Below are positions 1 through 5,786 of a DNA stretch of 7,029 nucleotides, piece by piece (position 1 is the first letter of the stretch; every line of letters starts with the position of its first letter). The DNA comes from Lysobacterales bacterium (GTDB lineage Bacteria > Pseudomonadota > Gammaproteobacteria > Xanthomonadales > SZUA-36), in the NCBI GenBank assembly GCA_026193295.1, contig JAPHSB010000351.1, positions 1 to 7,029 on the forward strand, given 5' to 3'. The notes under the pieces were generated by a model. It was given only the letters and a program-made list of their open reading frames with translations. It was not told the origin of the DNA and searched no databases. The translations under genes were made by a program, and so were the position numbers.

Positions 1-166
1 CATCGACTTCCGTATCCCGGTAGTCGTTAATGTAACCCTCGTCCTTCAAAACCCGCGCAATACCGGTCTTGACCTTGGACGCGGGGATATTGACTTTCGC
101 TTTCTGCACTGCCTGGGCGTTGCGAATGCGCGTCAGCATGTCCGAAATCGGGTCGCTCATGCTCAT
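1..166 (-). CDS. rpsH: 30S ribosomal protein S8, N-terminal part (partial)
   Basis: S8 is a central-domain 16S rRNA-binding protein and, in E. coli, the repressor of the spc operon. Only the first 55 codons are in the window; the rest lies before base 1. The peptide MSMSDPISDMLTRIRNAQAV, followed by IPASKVK and GIARVLKDEGYINDY, matches the N-terminal S8 domain, which is about 130 residues long in full. Two ATGs are possible: the one at 166 (MSMSDP) and the one at 160. The first is preferred because AGGA lies 8 bases upstream and because E. coli S8 begins MSMQDP. Confidence 0.97.
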   Translation of the reverse strand, partial: MSMSDPISDMLTRIRNAQAVQKAKVNIPASKVKTGIARVLKDEGYINDYRDTEVD

Positions 167-180
167 GATTCTGTTCCTCT

Positions 181-486
181 TTACCAGCTGGCCTTACGCA
201 GGCCGGGCACGTCACCGCGCATCGCGGCTTCACGCAACTTGTTACGCCCCAGTCCGAACTTGCGGTAGAAACCGCGCGGACGGCCGGAAATCGCGCAGCG
301 GTTACGCTGGCGTACCGGGCTCGAATCACGCGGCAACTTCTGCAGCTTGAACATCGCTTCCTGCTGCTCTTCGAAGCCGACATCCGGATTGGTGATGATC
401 GCCTTGAGTGCAGCGCGCTTCTTGGCGTACCTGGCCACCAATTTTTCGCGGCGCTTTTCGCGGTTGATCATGGATACTTTTGCCAT
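181..486 (-). CDS. rpsN: 30S ribosomal protein S14, zinc-free type
   Basis: S14 is a 30S head protein next to S3, S10 and S19. The 101 residues match E. coli exactly in length and start MAKVSMINREKRREKLVARY. The C-terminal half has LPRDSSPVRQRNRCAISGRP (about 51-70), then RGFYRKFGLGRNKLRE and the end GLRKASW. Only one cysteine (Cys64) is present and there are no paired CxxC motifs, so this is the longer zinc-independent form and not the roughly 61-residue zinc-binding form. The ATG at 486 has AGGA 6 bases upstream. It starts 43 bases after rplE and ends 14 bases before rpsH. The stop is TAA. Confidence 0.98.
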   Translation of the reverse strand: MAKVSMINREKRREKLVARYAKKRAALKAIITNPDVGFEEQQEAMFKLQKLPRDSSPVRQRNRCAISGRPRGFYRKFGLGRNKLREAAMRGDVPGLRKASW

Positions 487-529
487 CGTGATTCCTGTCC
501 TGAGTTTTCCAGTCTTATGGGTTCCGGTT

Positions 530-1072
530 TTAGCGTTCTCTGAACGGGAAGTTGAACGCCTGCAACAGGGCCAACGCTTCCTCGTCGCTCTTCGCCGTGG
601 TCGTGATCGTGATGTCCATGCCCCGGATCATGTCGATTTGATCGTAGTCGATCTCCGGGAACATGATCTGCTCCTTCACGCCCATGCTGTAATTGCCCTT
701 GCCGTCGAACGACCGGCGGTTCAATCCGCGGAAGTCACGAATACGCGGAATGGCGACATTCACCAGCCGATCCATGAACTCGTACATGCGCTCCCGGCGC
801 AGGGTGACCTTGCAGCCCACCGGCCAGCCGTCGCGGATCTTGAAGCTGGCGACCGACTTGCGCGCATAGGTGACGATCGGCTTCTGGCCCGCAATAGCAG
901 TCATGTCGCCGACTGCCCGGTCCATGACTTTCTTGTCACCGACGGCTTCGCCTACGCCCATATTGAGCGTGATCTTGGTCAACCGCGGCACTTCCATGAT
1001 GTTGCTGTAGCTGAACTTTTCCTTCAGCTGCGGCACCACGGTCTCGTTGTAGTAATCCTGTAGTCTGGACAT
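530..1072 (-). CDS. rplE: 50S ribosomal protein L5
   Basis: L5 binds 5S rRNA in the central protuberance and contacts the P-site tRNA. From the ATG at 1072 the product is 180 residues (179 in E. coli), starting MSRLQDYYNETVVPQL. Conserved parts are MEVPRLTKITLNMGVGEA (about 26-43), the P-loop region ARKSVASFKIRDGWPVGCKV (about 70-89), GNYSMGVKEQIMFPEIDYD (about 126-144) and the MDITITTTAK strand. The frame stays open to 1237, but those extra residues overlap rplX and resemble nothing in L5, and AAGGA lies 7 bases before the ATG at 1072. A 43-base gap separates it from rpsN. The stop is TAA. Confidence 0.98.
   Translation of the reverse strand: MSRLQDYYNETVVPQLKEKFSYSNIMEVPRLTKITLNMGVGEAVGDKKVMDRAVGDMTAIAGQKPIVTYARKSVASFKIRDGWPVGCKVTLRRERMYEFMDRLVNVAIPRIRDFRGLNRRSFDGKGNYSMGVKEQIMFPEIDYDQIDMIRGMDITITTTAKSDEEALALLQAFNFPFRER
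1034..1072 (-). promoter_or_regulatory. Possible S8 translational feedback site at the rplE start
   Basis: In E. coli, S8 represses the spc operon by binding mRNA around the rplX/rplE junction and the first rplE codons. Here the same codons could form a short stem: UACUAC (1054-1049) with GUGGUG (1039-1034), six pairs including G-U pairs, around a 9-base loop. E. coli has CUAC and GUAG at the corresponding place. The sequence is also constrained by the conserved protein residues (DYYNETVV), so the pairing may be a by-product. The resemblance is suggestive only. Confidence 0.35.
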
Positions 1073-1082
1073 CTTACGATCC

Positions 1083-1397
1083 TTAAATATCCACTGCTTC
1101 GCCGGTGGATTTGTAAATGCGCACCTTGCGGCCGTCTTCCAGGTTCTTGAAAGACACGCGGTCACCCTTGCCGGTGCCCGGGTTGTAGAGCATGACGTTG
1201 GAACGGTGGATCGGCGATTCCTTCTCCACGATGCCACCGCCCTGGTTCATGGACGGGTTCGGCTTCTGGTGTTTCTTCACCATGTTCACGTTTTCCACCA
1301 ACAGCTTCTCGCCAACCACGCGAAGAACATGTCCGCGCTGGCCCTTGCTGCGACCGGTGGTGACGACGACTTCGTCGCCTTTCCGAATTCGATTCAT
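1083..1397 (-). CDS. rplX: 50S ribosomal protein L24
   Basis: L24 is an assembly-initiator protein that binds the 5' end of 23S rRNA and sits near the tunnel exit. The 104 residues equal the E. coli length. A KOW motif is visible at about residues 4-31 (IRKGDEVVVTTGRSKGQRGH). VENVNMVKKHQKPN (about 35-48) and the EKESPIHRSNVMLYNP stretch (about 58-73) are typical of bacterial L24. The ATG at 1397 follows AGGGGA by 7 bases and starts 15 bases after rplN. The TAA stop merges with the rplE binding site as TAAGGA. The junction with rplE may hold an S8 feedback site. Confidence 0.97.
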   Translation of the reverse strand: MNRIRKGDEVVVTTGRSKGQRGHVLRVVGEKLLVENVNMVKKHQKPNPSMNQGGGIVEKESPIHRSNVMLYNPGTGKGDRVSFKNLEDGRKVRIYKSTGEAVDI

Positions 1398-1412
1398 CTT
1401 CCTATCCCCTGC

Positions 1413-1781
1413 CTACAGCACTTCAGGTGCCAGCGACACGATTTTCATGAACTTCTCGGACCGCAACTCACGGGTCACCGGCCCAAAAATGCGGGTACCG
1501 ATGGGCTCGTGCTTGTTGTCCAGCAATACCGCGGCATTGCCATCGAAGCGAATCAACGAACCGTCTCCGCGGCGCACGCCGGAACGGGTCCGCACCACGA
1601 CGGCGTTATAAATTTCGCCTTTCTTCACCTTGCCGCGCGGAATGGCTTCCTTGACCGTCACCTTGATGACGTCACCGATCCGCGCATAGCGGCGCTTCGA
1701 ACCGCCCAGCACCTTGATGCACTGGACACGGCGTGCGCCGCTGTTGTCGGCGGCGGAAAGCATGCTTTGCATCTGAATCAT
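1413..1781 (-). CDS. rplN: 50S ribosomal protein L14
   Basis: L14 binds 23S rRNA at the subunit interface, forms bridge B8, and is the target of the silencing factor RsfS. The 122 residues (123 in E. coli) begin MIQMQSMLSAADNSGARRV. The L14 family signature region, AVVVRTRSGVRRGDGSLIRF continuing to DGNAAVLL, is at about residues 60-87, followed by GTRIFGPVTRELR and a SLAPEVL end. The one-residue shortening is in the loop after VLL (DNKHEPIGTR). The ATG at 1781 has AAGGA 8 bases upstream. It is the first gene of the spc block. No promoter could be recognised in the 41-base gap before it. The stop is TAG. Confidence 0.98.
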   Translation of the reverse strand: MIQMQSMLSAADNSGARRVQCIKVLGGSKRRYARIGDVIKVTVKEAIPRGKVKKGEIYNAVVVRTRSGVRRGDGSLIRFDGNAAVLLDNKHEPIGTRIFGPVTRELRSEKFMKIVSLAPEVL

Positions 1782-1822
1782 CGTTGATTTCCTTTACGAC
1801 GCTCGTTTCCGGGCTCGCCGCC
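1782..1822 (-). other. rpsQ–rplN junction (S10/spc boundary)
   Basis: The 41 bases between the rpsQ stop and the rplN ATG contain the rplN binding site AAGGA and nothing resembling a terminator. A short CCCGG run is present without a T tract. No -10 or -35 could be placed with confidence, although a promoter could lie inside rpsQ. The simplest reading is read-through from the S10 block into the spc block. Confidence 0.6.
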
Positions 1823-2083
1823 TTACTCGGCGCGCTCCACGACCTCAACCACCCGCCAGCTTTTCGTCTTCGACAGCGGGCGGCATTCTGAAATTTTCAC
1901 CAGGTCGCCTTCGGCGCAACTGTTGTCTTCATCGTGCGCATGCACCTTGGTGGAGCGCTTCATGTACTTGCCGTACAGCGGGTGTTTGACCTGCCGCTCG
2001 AGCAACACGGTGACCGTCTTGTCGGCCTTGTTGCTGGTCACGCGGCCAGTTCGCGTACGTTTTACAGATTCAGTCGTGCTCAT
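1823..2083 (-). CDS. rpsQ: 30S ribosomal protein S17
   Basis: S17 is a primary 16S rRNA-binding protein of OB fold that organises the 5' domain. The 86 residues (84 in E. coli) include RTGRVTSNKADKTVTVLLER (about 11-30), HPLYGKYMKRSTKVHAHDE (about 34-52) and the closing CRPLSKTKSWRVVEVVE, all family signatures. The ATG at 2083 overlaps the rpmC stop by four bases, with AAGG close upstream. It is the last gene of the S10 block. In E. coli the S10 operon ends here, but in this window only 41 bases, without a terminator-like hairpin, separate it from rplN. Confidence 0.98.
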   Translation of the reverse strand: MSTTESVKRTRTGRVTSNKADKTVTVLLERQVKHPLYGKYMKRSTKVHAHDEDNSCAEGDLVKISECRPLSKTKSWRVVEVVERAE

Positions 2084-2283
2084 GACGCCTTACCTTCTCT
2101 CTGCTTCTCGTTCAGGACGGTCCTGACCCGGGCAATATCCCTGCGCACGCGGCGCAGATCATGCGGCGTAGCCAACTGGCCAATACCGCGCTGCATTCTC
2201 AGGTTGAACTGCTCGCGCAAAAGCCCACTCAGCTCTTCGCGCAGTTCGTTTTCCTTCTTCGCTCTCAAATCGTGCGCATTCAT
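2080..2283 (-). CDS. rpmC: 50S ribosomal protein L29
   Basis: L29 is a small two-helix protein beside L23 at the tunnel exit, part of the platform for chaperones and targeting factors. The sequence MNAHDLRAKKENELREEL, then LLREQFNLRMQ and RRVRRDIARVRTVLNEK, is typical; it is 67 residues from the ATG at 2283 (63 in E. coli). A GTG three bases upstream (2286) would add one Met. GAGG is 11 bases from the ATG and 8 from the GTG, so spacing favours the GTG, while alignment with E. coli MKAKELR favours the ATG. I keep the ATG. Either start overlaps the rplP stop. Its own TGA overlaps the rpsQ ATG (ATGA). Confidence 0.93.
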   Translation of the reverse strand: MNAHDLRAKKENELREELSGLLREQFNLRMQRGIGQLATPHDLRRVRRDIARVRTVLNEKQREGKAS

Positions 2284-2696
2284 CACAGCACTGACCTCTT
2301 GACGAAGGTGGTCCGGACAGCCAGTTTGGCCGCCGCCAGGCGAAACGCCTCGCGTGCCTGCTCTTCGGTCACGCCCTGAATTTCATACATGACGCGTCCG
2401 GGCTGAATCGGAGCCACCCAATATTCAACGTTACCCTTGCCCTTGCCCATGCGGACTTCGACCGGCTTCTTGGTCACGGGCTTGTCCGGGAACACCCGGA
2501 TCCACAGCTTGCCGCCGCGCTTCACATAACGCGTGATGGCCCGGCGCGCAGACTCGATCTGGCGCGCGGTCACGAAACCGCGGGTGGTGGCTTTCAGGCC
2601 GTATTCGCCGAAGCTGACCCGGTTACCGACCTGCGCCAGGCCGCGGTTACGGCCTTTCTGCTGCTTTCTGAATTTTGTTCGCTTGGGTTGCAGCAT
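2283..2696 (-). CDS. rplP: 50S ribosomal protein L16
   Basis: L16 binds 23S rRNA near the A site and the central protuberance and is needed late in 50S assembly. The product is 137 residues (136 in E. coli), starting MLQPKRTKFRKQQKGRNRG. It includes TARQIESARRAITRYVKRGG (about 43-62) and VRMGKGKGNVEYWVA (about 81-95). Arg82 matches E. coli Arg81, which is hydroxylated by the oxygenase RoxA (YcfD); whether that enzyme exists here is unknown. The ATG at 2696 has AGGAG 8 bases upstream, overlapping the rpsC stop. Its TGA shares one base with the preferred rpmC ATG (TGATG). Confidence 0.98.
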   Translation of the reverse strand: MLQPKRTKFRKQQKGRNRGLAQVGNRVSFGEYGLKATTRGFVTARQIESARRAITRYVKRGGKLWIRVFPDKPVTKKPVEVRMGKGKGNVEYWVAPIQPGRVMYEIQGVTEEQAREAFRLAAAKLAVRTTFVKRSVL

Positions 2697-2707
2697 CTTT
2701 CAATCTC

Positions 2708-3385
2708 CTAACTGGCTGCCGCCTGGTTGCGCTTGCTTTCGCCGTCGGAACCGTACAGGTCGAAAATCTCACCCTTGTAGATCCAGACCTTGATGCCGAG
2801 CACGCCATAGGTGGTCTTGGCTTCGTAAAACCCGTAATCGACATCGGCTCGCAAGGTGTGCAGGGGTACGCGGCCCTCGCGGTACCACTCGCTGCGGGCA
2901 ATATCGGCACCGTTCAAACGGCCTGCCACGGATATCTTGATGCCCAGCGCGCCAAGCCGCATGGCATTGCCAACCGCCCGCTTCATCGCGCGGCGGAACA
3001 TGATACGGCGTTCCAGCTGCTGCGCAACGCCTTCTGCGACCAGTTGCGCATCGAGCTCCGGCTTGCGAATTTCCGCAACCGTGATGTGCGTGGGAACGCC
3101 CATCAGCTGGGTCACGTCACGCCGAAGGCTCTCGATGTCCTCGCCCTTCTTGCCGATCACGATGCCGGGGCGAGCCGTGTGAATCGTAATGCGGGCAGAC
3201 TTGGCCGGACGTTCGATCTGGATACGGCTGACAGCAGCTTGCGCGAGGCGCTTTTGCAGGTACGCACGCACCTCGAGATCAGACTTCAGCTGCTCCGCGT
3301 AGTCGCCCTTGTCGGCGTACCAGGTCGAATTCCAGTCTTTGGCGATGCCGAGCCGGATTCCTGTTGGATGTACCTTCTGACCCAT
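2708..3385 (-). CDS. rpsC: 30S ribosomal protein S3
   Basis: S3 lies at the mRNA entry site of the 30S head and contributes to the ribosome's mRNA helicase activity. It begins MGQKVHPTGIRLGI. A type II KH domain follows, with GKKG at about residues 78-81, and the C-terminal S3 domain includes GIKVWIYKGEIF (about 197-208). Arg131, Arg132 and Lys135, linked to helicase activity in E. coli, are all present in RRAMKR. At 225 residues it is eight shorter than E. coli S3; the missing part is the variable C-terminal tail, which here ends in NQAAAS. The ATG at 3385 overlaps the rplV stop by one base. The TAG stop sits in TAGGAG, the rplP binding site. Confidence 0.98.
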   Translation of the reverse strand: MGQKVHPTGIRLGIAKDWNSTWYADKGDYAEQLKSDLEVRAYLQKRLAQAAVSRIQIERPAKSARITIHTARPGIVIGKKGEDIESLRRDVTQLMGVPTHITVAEIRKPELDAQLVAEGVAQQLERRIMFRRAMKRAVGNAMRLGALGIKISVAGRLNGADIARSEWYREGRVPLHTLRADVDYGFYEAKTTYGVLGIKVWIYKGEIFDLYGSDGESKRNQAAAS

Positions 3386-3732
3386 TATGCTTGTCCCGTT
3401 TTTTCGTCGGCTACGGTCACGGTAATGTGACTGTTCCTTTTCAGAATTCGAGTGCCCCTGCCTTTGGCGCGAGCGCGGCCACGCTTCAGGGTCGGACCTT
3501 CGTCGACCATGATCGTGGCTACCTTCAATTCGTCGATATCCGCGCCTTCGTTGTGCTCTGCATTCGCAACGGCGGACAACAGAACCTTCTTGACGATGTG
3601 CGCAGCTTTCTTGTTGCTGAAGGCCAGGAGCTGCTCGGCTTTTTCCACCGGCAGTCCCCGGACCTGGTCGGCAACCAGGCGAACTTTCTGCGGCGAAATG
3701 CGCGCGTTTCTCAATCGTGCAGTCACTTGCAT
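3385..3732 (-). CDS. rplV: 50S ribosomal protein L22
   Basis: L22 contacts all domains of 23S rRNA, and its beta-hairpin lines the exit tunnel opposite L4. The product is 115 residues against 110 in E. coli. Family marks are ARISPQKVRLVADQVRG (about 10-26), SAVANAEHN (about 53-61) and the hairpin GPTLKRGRARAKGRG (about 79-93), the region where deletions give macrolide resistance in other bacteria; no such deletion is seen. The five extra residues form a short C-terminal tail (ADEKTGQA). The ATG at 3732 follows AGGTG by 5 bases. Its TAA stop shares one base with the rpsC ATG (TAATG), suggesting coupled translation. Confidence 0.97.
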   Translation of the reverse strand: MQVTARLRNARISPQKVRLVADQVRGLPVEKAEQLLAFSNKKAAHIVKKVLLSAVANAEHNEGADIDELKVATIMVDEGPTLKRGRARAKGRGTRILKRNSHITVTVADEKTGQA

Positions 3733-3740
3733 GTCAACAC

Positions 3741-4013
3741 CTACTTGGTCTTGCGGTCGCCCGAATGACCCCTGAAGGTCCGGGTAGCCGCGAATTCGCC
3801 GAGCTTGTGGCCGATCATCTGATCACTGATCAGAACCGGCACGTGCTGGCGTCCGTTGTGCACCGCAATCGTCAATCCAACCATTTCCGGCAGGATCATG
3901 GAACGGCGCGACCAGGTCTTGATCGGCCGCTTGTTGTTGGTTTGGACGGCGTCACCCACTTTCTTCATCAGGTGGTGATCGACGAACGGTCCTTTTTTAA
4001 TCGAACGTGGCAT
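3741..4013 (-). CDS. rpsS: 30S ribosomal protein S19
   Basis: S19 forms a complex with S13 in the 30S head near the A site and contacts the 50S subunit. The 90 residues (E. coli 92) begin MPRSIKKGPFVDHHLMKKV and include KRPIKTWSRRSMILPEMVG (about 28-46), the AVHNGRQHVPV strand region, and the C-terminal HKLGEFAATRTFRGHSGD. All of these are family hallmarks. The ATG at 4013 has AGGT 6 bases upstream. The TAG stop is part of TAGGTG, the probable binding site for rplV, which starts 8 bases later. Confidence 0.98.
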   Translation of the reverse strand: MPRSIKKGPFVDHHLMKKVGDAVQTNNKRPIKTWSRRSMILPEMVGLTIAVHNGRQHVPVLISDQMIGHKLGEFAATRTFRGHSGDRKTK

Positions 4014-4024
4014 GGCTTTACCTG

Positions 4025-4852
4025 TTACTTGCCTGAACGCTTACGCACGACAAACTTGTCGGTCGTCTTGTTCTTGCGGGTTTTGTATCCCTTGGTGGGG
4101 ACACCCCATGGGGTCACCGGGTGACGCCCGCCGGACGTGCGGCCTTCGCCACCGCCGTGCGGATGATCGACCGGGTTCATGGCGACGCCGCGGACGGTCG
4201 GTCGCACGCCCCGCCAACGTTTCGCGCCGGCTTTACCCAGCTTCTCGAGGTTGTGCTCCGAGTTGGAGACCTCGCCGATGGTCGCGCGGCAGCGGGACTG
4301 AACCTTGCGCATCTCGCCGGAACGCAGACGAAGCGTCGCGTACTGCCCTTCCCGCGCCACCAGCTGGACCGCGGCGCCGGCGCTGCGAGCAAGCTGTGCG
4401 CCCTTACCCGGATTCAGTTCCACGCAGTGGATGACCGAACCCATCGGAATGTTGCGCAACGGCATGCAGTTACCGGGCTTGATCGCCGCTTCGCGGCCAC
4501 TGATCACTTCGTCACCGGCAAGCAGGCCCTTCGGAGCGATGATGTAACGCCGCTCGCCGTCCCGGTACAGGACCAGGGCGATATGGGCCGTCCGGTTCGG
4601 ATCGTATTCAATGCGCTCCACGCGTCCGACGATACCGTCCTTGTCCCGCTTGAAGTCGATCACCCGGTAGTGTTGCTTGTGCCCACCACCCCGGTGACGT
4701 GTCGTGATCCGGCCGGCGTTGTTGCGACCGCCGGTCTTGGATTTCTTTTCCACCAGGGGAGCATGCGGCGCACCCTTGTGCAGGTGCGAATGCTTGACCT
4801 GGACCACACCACGGCGGCCTGGCGAAGTTGGTTTTGCCTTAACAATTGCCAT
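4025..4852 (-). CDS. rplB: 50S ribosomal protein L2
   Basis: L2 is among the most conserved ribosomal proteins. It binds 23S rRNA near the peptidyl transferase centre and is needed for subunit association. The 275-residue product (273 in E. coli) shows the N-terminal GRNNAGRITTRHRGGGHKQH (about 42-61), an OB-fold centre, an SH3-like C domain, and the signature MNPVDHPHGGGEGRTSGGRH (about 225-244). The latter contains the conserved histidine corresponding to E. coli His229, here His230. The lysine/arginine-rich tail ends KFVVRKRSGK. The ATG at 4852 follows AAGGA by 9 bases, and that sequence is built on the rplW stop (TAAGGA). It is followed after 11 bases by rpsS. The stop is TAA. Confidence 0.98.
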   Translation of the reverse strand: MAIVKAKPTSPGRRGVVQVKHSHLHKGAPHAPLVEKKSKTGGRNNAGRITTRHRGGGHKQHYRVIDFKRDKDGIVGRVERIEYDPNRTAHIALVLYRDGERRYIIAPKGLLAGDEVISGREAAIKPGNCMPLRNIPMGSVIHCVELNPGKGAQLARSAGAAVQLVAREGQYATLRLRSGEMRKVQSRCRATIGEVSNSEHNLEKLGKAGAKRWRGVRPTVRGVAMNPVDHPHGGGEGRTSGGRHPVTPWGVPTKGYKTRKNKTTDKFVVRKRSGK

Positions 4853-4864
4853 GAATCTTCGTCC

Positions 4865-5167
4865 TTACACTGATTCACCGCCCAGGAAGTCGATGACCTG
4901 ACCTTCCTGCACGCGAACGTATGCCTTCTTCCAGTCACTGCGCTTGCCCGGCCGCATACGGAAGGCCTTGCTCTTGCCCTTCACATTGACGATGCGGACC
5001 GACTCCACGTTGACGTCGAACAACAACTCGACGGCGCCCTTGACTTCCGACTTTCTGGCGTCATTGACTACGTGAAAAACATACTGGTTGCTGTCTTCAC
5101 CGACATGCGTCGACTTTTCGGTGACGCGCGGCGAGAGTATCACCTGGTATAGACGGTTGTTGCTCAT
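4865..5167 (-). CDS. rplW: 50S ribosomal protein L23 (ATG start, not upstream GTG)
   Basis: L23 lies at the exit of the peptide tunnel and is the docking site for trigger factor and a contact for SRP. From the ATG at 5167 the product has 100 residues, the same as E. coli L23. Conserved parts are LSPRVTEKS, with Glu17 equivalent to the trigger-factor-binding Glu18 of E. coli, and the C-terminal GKRSDWKKAYVRVQEGQ (about 74-90). A GTG at 5176 would add three residues but has the AGGAG directly against it, whereas AGGAG is 8 bases from the ATG. The ATG overlaps the rplD stop as ATGA, suggesting translational coupling. The TAA stop is followed by GGA, forming the rplB binding site. Confidence 0.96.
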   Translation of the reverse strand: MSNNRLYQVILSPRVTEKSTHVGEDSNQYVFHVVNDARKSEVKGAVELLFDVNVESVRIVNVKGKSKAFRMRPGKRSDWKKAYVRVQEGQVIDFLGGESV

Positions 5168-5766
5168 CCCAGCCACTCCTGGATCTTTTCGATCGCGTCA
5201 ACGGTAATGACCACCTTGTCGGCCCCTACCAGGCTGACCGGATCGATACCCGACACGTCCAGTACATACACTCCGGGGAGGTTACGCGACGCCAGGTACA
5301 GATTTTCATTGACCTCAGCCGTCACGATCAGGCCTTTTTCAACACCGAGTTCCGCGAGCCTGGCGACCAGGGCCTTGCTCTTGGGTTCGGCCAGATCCAG
5401 CGCGCCAACCACCACCAGACGGTCCTGGCGTACCAGTTCCGACAGGATCGCCTGCAAGGCGCCACGGTACATCTTGCGGTTCACTTTCTGCGCATGGTCG
5501 CGCGGCGTGGCGGCGAACGTCACACCACCGCCCCGCCAGATGGGGCTGCGGATGGTGCCGGCGCGAGCGCGGCCGGTGCCTTTCTGCTTCCACGGCTTCT
5601 TGCCGCCGCCGCGTACGGCGGAGCGGTTCTTCTGAGCCTTGGTTCCGGCGCGTGCACCCGCCATGTAGGCGGTGACCACCTGATGGACCAGGGCCTCGGA
5701 AAATTCGCGGCCGAAAGTCGCTTCGGAGACCTGAATGTCTTTTCCGCCAGCTACTGTCAGTTGCAT
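5164..5766 (-). CDS. rplD: 50S ribosomal protein L4 (start at internal ATG)
   Basis: L4 binds 23S rRNA and lines the polypeptide exit tunnel. In E. coli it also represses its own S10 operon. The tunnel loop is clear: KKPWKQKGTGRARAGTIRSP at about residues 56-75, with Lys62 matching E. coli Lys63, the site of a known erythromycin-resistance change. FGREFSEALVHQVV near the start and TGxIDPVSL-type sequence near the end (GIDPVSL) complete the match. The frame is open from an ATG at 5772, but I prefer the ATG at 5766: GGAG lies 8 bases before it and only 2 bases before the upstream ATG, and 200 residues fits E. coli's 201. It starts 20 bases after rplC. Its TGA stop overlaps the rplW ATG. Confidence 0.95.
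   Translation of the reverse strand: MQLTVAGGKDIQVSEATFGREFSEALVHQVVTAYMAGARAGTKAQKNRSAVRGGGKKPWKQKGTGRARAGTIRSPIWRGGGVTFAATPRDHAQKVNRKMYRGALQAILSELVRQDRLVVVGALDLAEPKSKALVARLAELGVEKGLIVTAEVNENLYLASRNLPGVYVLDVSGIDPVSLVGADKVVITVDAIEKIQEWLG
5176..5180 (-). promoter_or_regulatory. Shine-Dalgarno deciding the rplW start
   Basis: AGGAG on the minus strand, inside the last rplD codons, lies 8 bases from the ATG at 5167. It overlaps the candidate GTG at 5176, which rules that GTG out as the main start. Confidence 0.8.
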
Positions 5767-5774
5767 GGTCATCT

Positions 5775-5778
5775 CTCC
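5775..5778 (-). promoter_or_regulatory. Shine-Dalgarno deciding the rplD start
   Basis: GGAG on the minus strand lies 8 bases from the ATG at 5766 and 2 bases from the ATG at 5772. Normal spacing of about 5-10 bases therefore favours the shorter L4, beginning MQLTVAGG. Confidence 0.75.
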
Positions 5779-5786
5779 GTCAATTC

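Noticed and set aside
347..1063. 238-codon open frame on the + strand
   Set aside because: It is antisense to rpsN and rplE and shows no family resemblance.
1073..1237. 55-codon N-terminal extension of rplE
   Set aside because: It overlaps rplX in another frame, is arginine/serine/threonine-rich unlike L5, and the ATG at 1072 has a good binding site and matches the family start.
2675..3430. 251-codon open frame on the + strand
   Set aside because: It is antisense to rpsC and rplP, its product resembles no known family, and the minus strand carries complete, unmistakable ribosomal genes. Long antisense frames are common in GC-rich coding DNA.
4121..4873. 250-codon open frame on the + strand
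   Set aside because: It is antisense to rplB for nearly its full length. No recognisable domain or proper ribosome binding site; a composition shadow.
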